This document shows positions 9,604 through 14,525 of a stretch of 14,525 nucleotides of DNA, piece by piece (position 1 is the first letter of the stretch; each line of letters begins with the position of its first letter). The notes under the pieces were generated by a model. It searched no databases. It saw only the letters and a program-made list of their open reading frames with translations, and was not told where the DNA came from. The stretch is from the NCBI GenBank assembly GCA_004000155.1, contig RCSS01000666.1:7559-22083 (forward strand), in the 5' to 3' direction. The translations under genes were made by a program, and so were the position numbers. This DNA is from Tubulinosema ratisbonensis. Lineage: Eukaryota; Microsporidia; Tubulinosematidae.

Positions 9604-9625
9604 ATTTAAAGGTTGATCCAAAGAT
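9604..9625 (+). repeat. Direct repeat, right copy (pair with 8618-8639)
   Basis: Right-hand copy of the 22-base direct repeat. In its own frame it reads LKVDPKIEVRHFEYLK followed by a stop near 9654. It could be the carboxyl tail of the relic before it or the start of a truncated second copy. Confidence 0.5.
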
Positions 9626-9815
9626 AGAAGTTCGTCATTTCGAATATCTAAAATAAAAGCAAAAGTACATCTATTTTAATAAATATTTTGAATTTTACTT
9701 ATAATTTATTTTTGACAATAAATGTTTTTTAGCACTACCCATAAAAAAGAGGTTAAATGCAAAATACCCAAACATATCATGACCTAAAAATTTAAAGGGC
9801 CATTCGACAGTGTAC

Positions 9816-9837
9816 TATAGAATTTTATAATTCTATA
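9816..9837. repeat. Perfect 9-bp inverted repeat, 4-base loop
   Basis: TATAGAATT, loop TTAT, then AATTCTATA. It lies between the converging relics at 8617-9600 (+) and 9900-10615 (-). It could be a hairpin or a remnant of an element end; a palindrome of this kind is also fairly likely by chance in A+T-rich DNA. No T-run marks it as a terminator. Confidence 0.35.
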
Positions 9838-9899
9838 AGTTTTAAAAATTTAAACTAGAAATATAATTCAACGGTCTTCGATCCCTAGAAATTAAATTT

Positions 9900-10615
9900 A
9901 TTGGTTTTGTATACTTCTTATACGCTGAATTATATTAATTCTACTGTTCTACTCTGCTATTTAAGCAAAATATTCTTTAATTTTTTTTTCTTATCTTGCA
10001 AAATTTTAGATCAAAGACAATATCTACTCTGTAATATTTTCTATTTTGGAAATATATGTGTCAAACTTGTTAAATTAAATTTTAATGTTCGATAGGAATC
10101 TGAGTGACTTGCATAAACATCTGTGTGGTTTTTTAAAATAGATTTTTTGTATTTAGTTTTACTCACTTTTGTCATTTCTTAAAGTTTAAAAAAATTATTT
10201 CTAATTAATTCTTTATTGAAAAGTTTCACCTCTTAATAGAATGTTTTATTTATTTTTACAATTGTTTCGTTATTGCCAATTTTTAAATCCTCTGCTTGTA
10301 TTTATAAAAGAACTGTAGAATAAACATTTAAGAGAAACTTATACCAGTGAGCCATTATAGACTTAAAACATCTATCATGTCAACGTGTTTTTTATTGGCA
10401 TGTCTTGTAACCAGGAATGAAAAGAAGATTTGGTTTTTAAAATATAAGTTTTGTCTTACTAAGCTATTCACTACATTTTCTAATTTAACCAACTTACTTA
10501 AATATCTGTGTCCCTATTTGTCAGTGGATCTTAAGCTTTTAATAAATTGAAGTTTGTGCAACAAATAGCTGTAAACCAGGATTCTAATGCACCATAGAAT
10601 TTTAGATAATTTTTG
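9900..10615 (-). pseudogene. ISXO2-like transposase relic
   Basis: One minus-strand frame runs from 10615 to a TAA at 10357-10355, 86 codons with a single stop (10514-10516), well beyond chance. It reads KILWCIRILVYSYLLHKLQF, where the family has 'TxxxWxxxxRxxVxxYL', then VRQNLYFKNQIFFSFLV and NKKHVDMIDVL, matching 'GGIxxxNxxxKNFFFVLVxNRxxxTMIDVF' of the 'CNG' subtype. After a frameshift, NHTDVYASHSDSYRTLK gives the 'GTxIYSDxYxSY' block with the second Asp kept (codon 10100-10098). LTSLTHIF and, near 9960-10020, YYRVDIVFDLKFCKIRKK follow. The first Asp block was not found where expected; sequence near 10525-10545 (IKSLRSTDK) occupies that place. Two plus-strand ORFs over this region (9901-10095 and 10347-10550) are antisense artefacts. 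Traces may extend to about 10680. Confidence 0.65.
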
Positions 10616-10680
10616 CTACTTTTATAGCTGGAGAAAAACTGACAATGATTAAGATTCATGTTTTATTTTAAAATTTATAA

Positions 10681-11289
10681 TAAAAAATATTGAAATCTGA
10701 CTAAATCATTACAAAAACCAAGGACTTTATGTTTTTTAAAAAGTATTATAATAATATTTTTTTTATAAAAAAAATTTTTCTTTAAAATAAGATATTATAC
10801 TTAACTTTTGTGCTGATATGTTAGTATATACCAATACTAATTTAAAACTTAAATTTGATACAATCCAGTCTAGAAAGCTAGACCGATAAGAATACAATTA
10901 TAAAGATAAAGAAGTTAAATGACAAAATTTAAATAGCAAGAACAACTAAATTAATATAAAGAATAGGATCAAATAAAAGTTGAGGTATGGGAAGACTTAT
11001 GATATCATTATATAATTAAAGTAAAATGTACCAACTAGGAAAATTTTTTTTAACTAATATTCCAGAGAAAATAAAAATCTAAAAGAATATGCACCCCCGT
11101 TCCTGCATCTTTTTAATTCCAATAAAAAGTAAATAGAAAAGTAAAATATTTTCCGAATTTGCGCTGAAAATAGAGTTAAATATTATAGTTTTTATTTTAT
11201 AAGTCTTATGACATATAGATTTTCTATTATTTCTTAACAAAACATGGTTCTTTAAATTGATAGGAAAAAATATTTGCCAATATCCTATA
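10681..11289. other. A+T-rich spacer between diverging relics
   Basis: No supported gene. It contains a small perfect inverted repeat at 10868-10883 (GTCTAG, loop AAAG, CTAGAC) and a slightly less biased patch at 11090-11110. The missing zinc ribbon of the minus-strand relic should lie near 10650-10750, but I could not recognise cysteine pairs there. Confidence 0.5.
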
Positions 11290-12010
11290 AGTTAGATTAC
11301 TGTCTACTTAAAGTCGTTAGTGTGTTACTGCAAAAATGACTTTTAAGACATAAAAGAAAAACAATTGATATATTCTTAATGATATGTAAAAAACTGCATA
11401 AAGGAAGAGAATCTAAAAAAGTCTTCTTGAAGGATTATCTCCAATAGTCTGACAAATCCTTTGATTATGAATCATTTTGTATATGAATTGATTGACCTGA
11501 GACCTTAGAATGTAAATGTACTGCTAGATGAAAAATCGTTGTAGATTGGCTCTCGTATTTCAGAAAATCTGTTATACTTATTTTTAAACTAAACTGCAAT
11601 AATAGGTGGGATAGGAAAAGTAGTAAAAGTAGTCGAGATGCTGTTGGTTTGTCGATAAACAACAAGGATTGTTGTATAGGGTCATAATGGAGGTTAGTAA
11701 TTTCATATTAGAGCAAAGAATCGGTTTTATGTTTGCTAGCTTAGATTGTACAAAAAATAAAATTCCCTATATTTATTGAACATATAAGACCAGGTTCTAT
11801 TTCATATTCTAAGGAGCATAGAGATATATTGCTCTTCCACGTAAATATTAGAAAAATGACATGTTATTAAATGACTAACATTGTGGAACCTGTAACTGTT
11901 GTTAGTTTTAACAAAAACAATCTATGTAGTAGAAAAAAACCACACATAAAGTAGACAAGGGATACACAGATATTGTATAAGCTCATGTATTGAAATTTAT
12001 TTCAAAACTA
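11290..12010 (+). pseudogene. ISXO2-like transposase relic, full-length span
   Basis: Pieces cover the whole ISXO2-like protein in order. YLKSLVCYCKNDF (Cys codons near 11323-11331) and CKKLHKGRESKKVFLKDYL (Cys at 11385-11387) correspond to the zinc ribbon and 'SIRKxSFF'. KIVVDWLSYFRKS (IVVDWL at 11535-11552) is the 'TVVDWxxFxR' linker. IGGIGKVVKVVEM (11602-11640) matches 'IGGxGKxVEIDES', with Glu to Lys and the catalytic Asp replaced by Val (11632-11634). KNRFYVC follows. EHIRPGSISYSKEHRDI (from 11778) matches 'xxIRPGTxIYSDxWRAY', its Asp reading Lys. NIVEPVT (11877-11897) matches 'NFVDPVTG', followed by SRKKPHIK. At least two frame changes plus stops. Local G+C is above background at about 11560-11740. 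The minus-strand ORF 11665-11465 is its shadow. Confidence 0.75.
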
Positions 12011-13800
12011 ATTAAATGCTGATTTTAGGAAGTTTTTTTGTATATGTGCGAGTCTAACCTATTGAAGACTTATGGATTTTTTATGTTTAAAGGTACTATA
12101 TTTAAATAAAAAAATTTCTGTTTTATTTATTAATGGATCTTTTATTTATCTAGTTCTGACATAATCAAATAGATTCAATCTAAATTTATGAACTTTAATG
12201 TATTTCCTTTTTATTATTTTATTCTATATTCTATTTAATTTATATTTTTTTTCTTCAATAAACTACCCTTATTAAAAATTTCTTTCTATTAATGTAAAAC
12301 TAAAAGAAAAGGGAGTAGCTCTTTTTAAATTGCGTATTTTATAATAATTCGTAAAGTTTTACGATTCTTTAAAATTACTTCTCAATAAAATTCGCTAATA
12401 AGACTGTTATTTTATTTTAAAAATAAATAGATTTACTTAATTCTAAATTATTTATCTAATAAATATTTACTAGTTATAAACCGAATTGCAATTAAATTAT
12501 CAAAAGCAATAAGAATGTTAAAATGTTTATAAAGGTTTTCTAAAGCTTTAGTGGTTATAAAAAAAATAATACTATGATTAATTGTAGGTGTAAATTAAGG
12601 GATATAAAAGTAGCGCTATATCCTTAATAATTACGATATTATTTCTTTAGTTTCGTTGTTATTATTTTAGAGAATACGAATCCGACGGTCAAAATATTCA
12701 AAAAAATTGAAATGTAAAAAGTGAATCGACACTCAAAAAAATTTATAATAGTTCGGGCTATAAAACAGCAAGAGATGCAGGGTAAAAAGACATTAGATTC
12801 TTAGATAAGACACTTCTTACAAAAAATATAGAAAAAGGATTAAACCATATATTTTTGAAATATTTTAGTTATTTGATAACTTATCTTATGCATTCAGATA
12901 TTAGTTATCTTATCATTATGACCTGATAAAAAAAGCATATTAAAGAAAATCATATCATTATTATTCTGAATAAAAGACTTTAAATCAAGTGTAATTTTAT
13001 TTTGATGTATATTAAGAACTTTCAGTTTTGTGTTTGTCCGTTAAAACAACTTGATACAGTTAATTTTTTGAAATAGTTATGTTTTTGATTGTTTTTATTC
13101 TTAAAAATGTTAAAAACAAAATTTACGTATATGTGAAAATAAGTTAAAAATATTTACAAATATATATTTCCCTATAATTTTTAAAAATGGCTTTGAATTC
13201 GCTGCAATGTAGGATTTGACAAGAATTCATAAATATAAAAATACTAGTATATATTTTTAATTTAGACAATAATTGATAAGAACGCAGAAATAGCTGTTTA
13301 TGCGAGTTTATATAAATCTAATATAGAATAAAAAGGCATTTTAAATCATTAAAAATATTTGTTTTTGTAAAAGATAACATTGATTTAGCAAAAAATATTT
13401 GAGGGTAGAGCTTATTTCTGCATCCTTTATGATTATTTTAACTAAAAATATATCTTCAATCAAATTTAAAGTTGGTTATTATTATAATTTTAGTAAGTTA
13501 TGGTGATTTTTAAATCATCAAATATTAAAAACCATTAGTGTCATTGAAGAATGGCTTTTCTTTTTTTATGTTTTAAATTTAGTTTAAAAACTAGTCTCTA
13601 TCTCTACTGTAAATTTTTCAATTTGTTAGAAATGTTACAAGATAAAAGCATGTTAAAACGAAAATTAATAAACCTTAAGAAAAAAGGCATTTAAAGTTAA
13701 AAACAATTAACGCTTTTCTGAGAAAAAATAAAAAGCAAAATCAGAGTAAAAAGAATTTTTTCTAAATCTTTTATTATTTATTTTTTGATTAAACATCAAT
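12011..13800. other. A+T-rich interval, no supported gene
   Basis: Nothing I can name. At 12722-12933 a plus frame is open apart from one stop (STLKKIYNSSGYKTARDAG, then 46 codons), faintly like a helix-turn-helix. The opposite strand over 12880-13030 is also open (QNNNDMIFFNMLF) and faintly like an ISXO2 block. Neither is strong enough to call. Near 13520-13580, a frame with TISVIEEWLFFF recalls the 'TxxxW' linker but stands alone. Confidence 0.5.
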
Positions 13801-14073
13801 ATGACAGGTAATTTTAATTCTATTGTCATGTTTTTTAATTTTTTTGTGTATCATTGCTGTGTCGGGTTTTGAATTTATTGTTTTATCATGTAACTGTTGC
13901 TGAATATTCCATTTAAAATGATTTCTCTGCATTATTTAAATTTGTTTATAATTTTTGAATACCTAGTGATTTATTGTAAAATACCAAGGAGAAAAATTAT
14001 ATATAATTTGAATATATTTTTCGATCACGCTAAAAATTTTAAGTATAATTTCGATATTATGTTAATTAAATAA
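13801..14073 (+). pseudogene. Doubtful coding trace, unrecognised
   Basis: One plus frame of 91 codons begins at an ATG (13801) and has only two stops before TAA at 14071-14073. The last part is a 51-residue ORF (ATG at 13918), with LNLFIIFEYLVIYCKIP (possible membrane segment) then NLNIFFDHAKNFKYNFDIM. No family recognised. The composition is as A+T-rich as spacer, so chance is a serious alternative. Confidence 0.2.
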
Positions 14074-14129
14074 CATGTTAAAAGATTTCATAAAAACAAA
14101 AACATAACAAAGAAATTAATACAATTGTG

Positions 14130-14525
14130 ACATGATTCAAAGATAGCAGAGCCGTTATTGACAAAACGATTATTAAAGCAAATTCAAATATCAGAACGAC
14201 TTTTTAAAGCTTTTGTTCTTCTGACTATAAATCAAAGAGATTGAAAAAAGTAAATAATTCTCTGCCTAATGAAGATTTTTGCTATTATCATTAAAAAAAT
14301 GTTAAAAACACAATACTATAAATACAATAAGATAGATTTCATTAGTAATTTTTTTCAAGATGCTATATTGAACTAATGATATTTATGATACGTTTTTTAT
14401 CACGAACAAAAAATAATCGCCAAATGTTTCCACCAAACAGAAGTATAAATATCCAGTGGAACTTTAGAGGATGGAGTTAAATAAACATTCATTTAAGAAA
14501 CAATTTGTAAAAAGTCTTTATTAAA
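14130..14525 (+). pseudogene. Doubtful coding relic running off the window end
   Basis: A single plus frame contains DSKIAEPLLTKRLLKQIQ then ISERLFKAFVLLTINQRD (37 codons open), then a run from about 14249 to 14373 (MLKTQYYKYNKIDFISNFF), then FYHEQKIIAKCFHQTEV and SGTLEDGVK near 14390-14480, with several stops between. These polar residues are unlike spacer translations. However, the minus strand at 14485-14410 is also open and reads SSKVPLDIYTSVWWKHLAII, so the true strand is uncertain. I do not recognise either product. Confidence 0.28.

Noticed and set aside
9870..9886. TTCGATCCC resembling a tRNA T-loop
   Set aside because: The flanking bases do not form a T-stem and no upstream tRNA arms are visible.
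9901..10095. 64-codon plus-strand ORF with TTG start
   Set aside because: Cys/Phe-rich antisense of the C-terminal part of the minus-strand ISXO2-like relic; resemblance to a family N-terminus was superficial.
10347..10550. 67-codon plus-strand ORF with GTG start
   Set aside because: Antisense to an 86-codon minus-strand frame with ISXO2-like motifs.
11465..11665. 66-codon minus-strand ORF, Leu-rich with a signal-peptide-like look
   Set aside because: Lies antisense to the ISXO2-like relic, whose plus-strand motifs (IVVDWL, IGGIGK) explain the sequence better.

Overview
This window looks like a decayed, gene-free stretch of a very A+T-rich eukaryotic genome (about 80 % A+T by eye). I found no intact protein-coding gene and no tRNA, rRNA or CRISPR. 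By my estimate a random sequence of this composition has a stop about every 10 codons. The few 60-81 codon ORFs that begin with a start codon are therefore about what chance would give, and most are meaningless or lie antisense to something better.

The clear content is a graveyard of broken DNA transposons, recognised from conserved protein motifs that survive in pieces, in the right order, on one strand, across frameshifts and stop codons. One Tc1/mariner-type transposase relic (minus strand, about 4236-5030) keeps a DETKF block and an NPIEHL block. Five or six relics resemble ISXO2-like (IS1595 superfamily) transposases: 275-660 (+), 2624-3400 (+), 6720-7480 (-), 8617-9600 (+), 9900-10615 (-) and 11290-12010 (+). 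A weaker candidate lies at 2159-2400 (+). They seem to fall into at least two subtypes and to have decayed independently.

Two further relics look like former protein-coding sequence but I cannot name them. One is a minus-strand block at 956-1325, possibly reaching 1690, with a local G+C content about twice the background. The other is a plus-strand block at 7664-8087. Weaker candidates sit at 13801-14073 and 14130-14525. The remaining sequence is A+T-rich spacer.

The combination of ISXO2-like and Tc1/mariner elements, very low G+C and long gene-free intervals is best known to me from microsporidia with expanded genomes (Edhazardia- or Hamiltosporidium-like). That is an inference: no host gene is present to prove it, and another A+T-rich eukaryote is possible. 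Scattered single Ns in the first 190 bases suggest a low-coverage contig end, so some single-base frameshifts may be sequencing errors.
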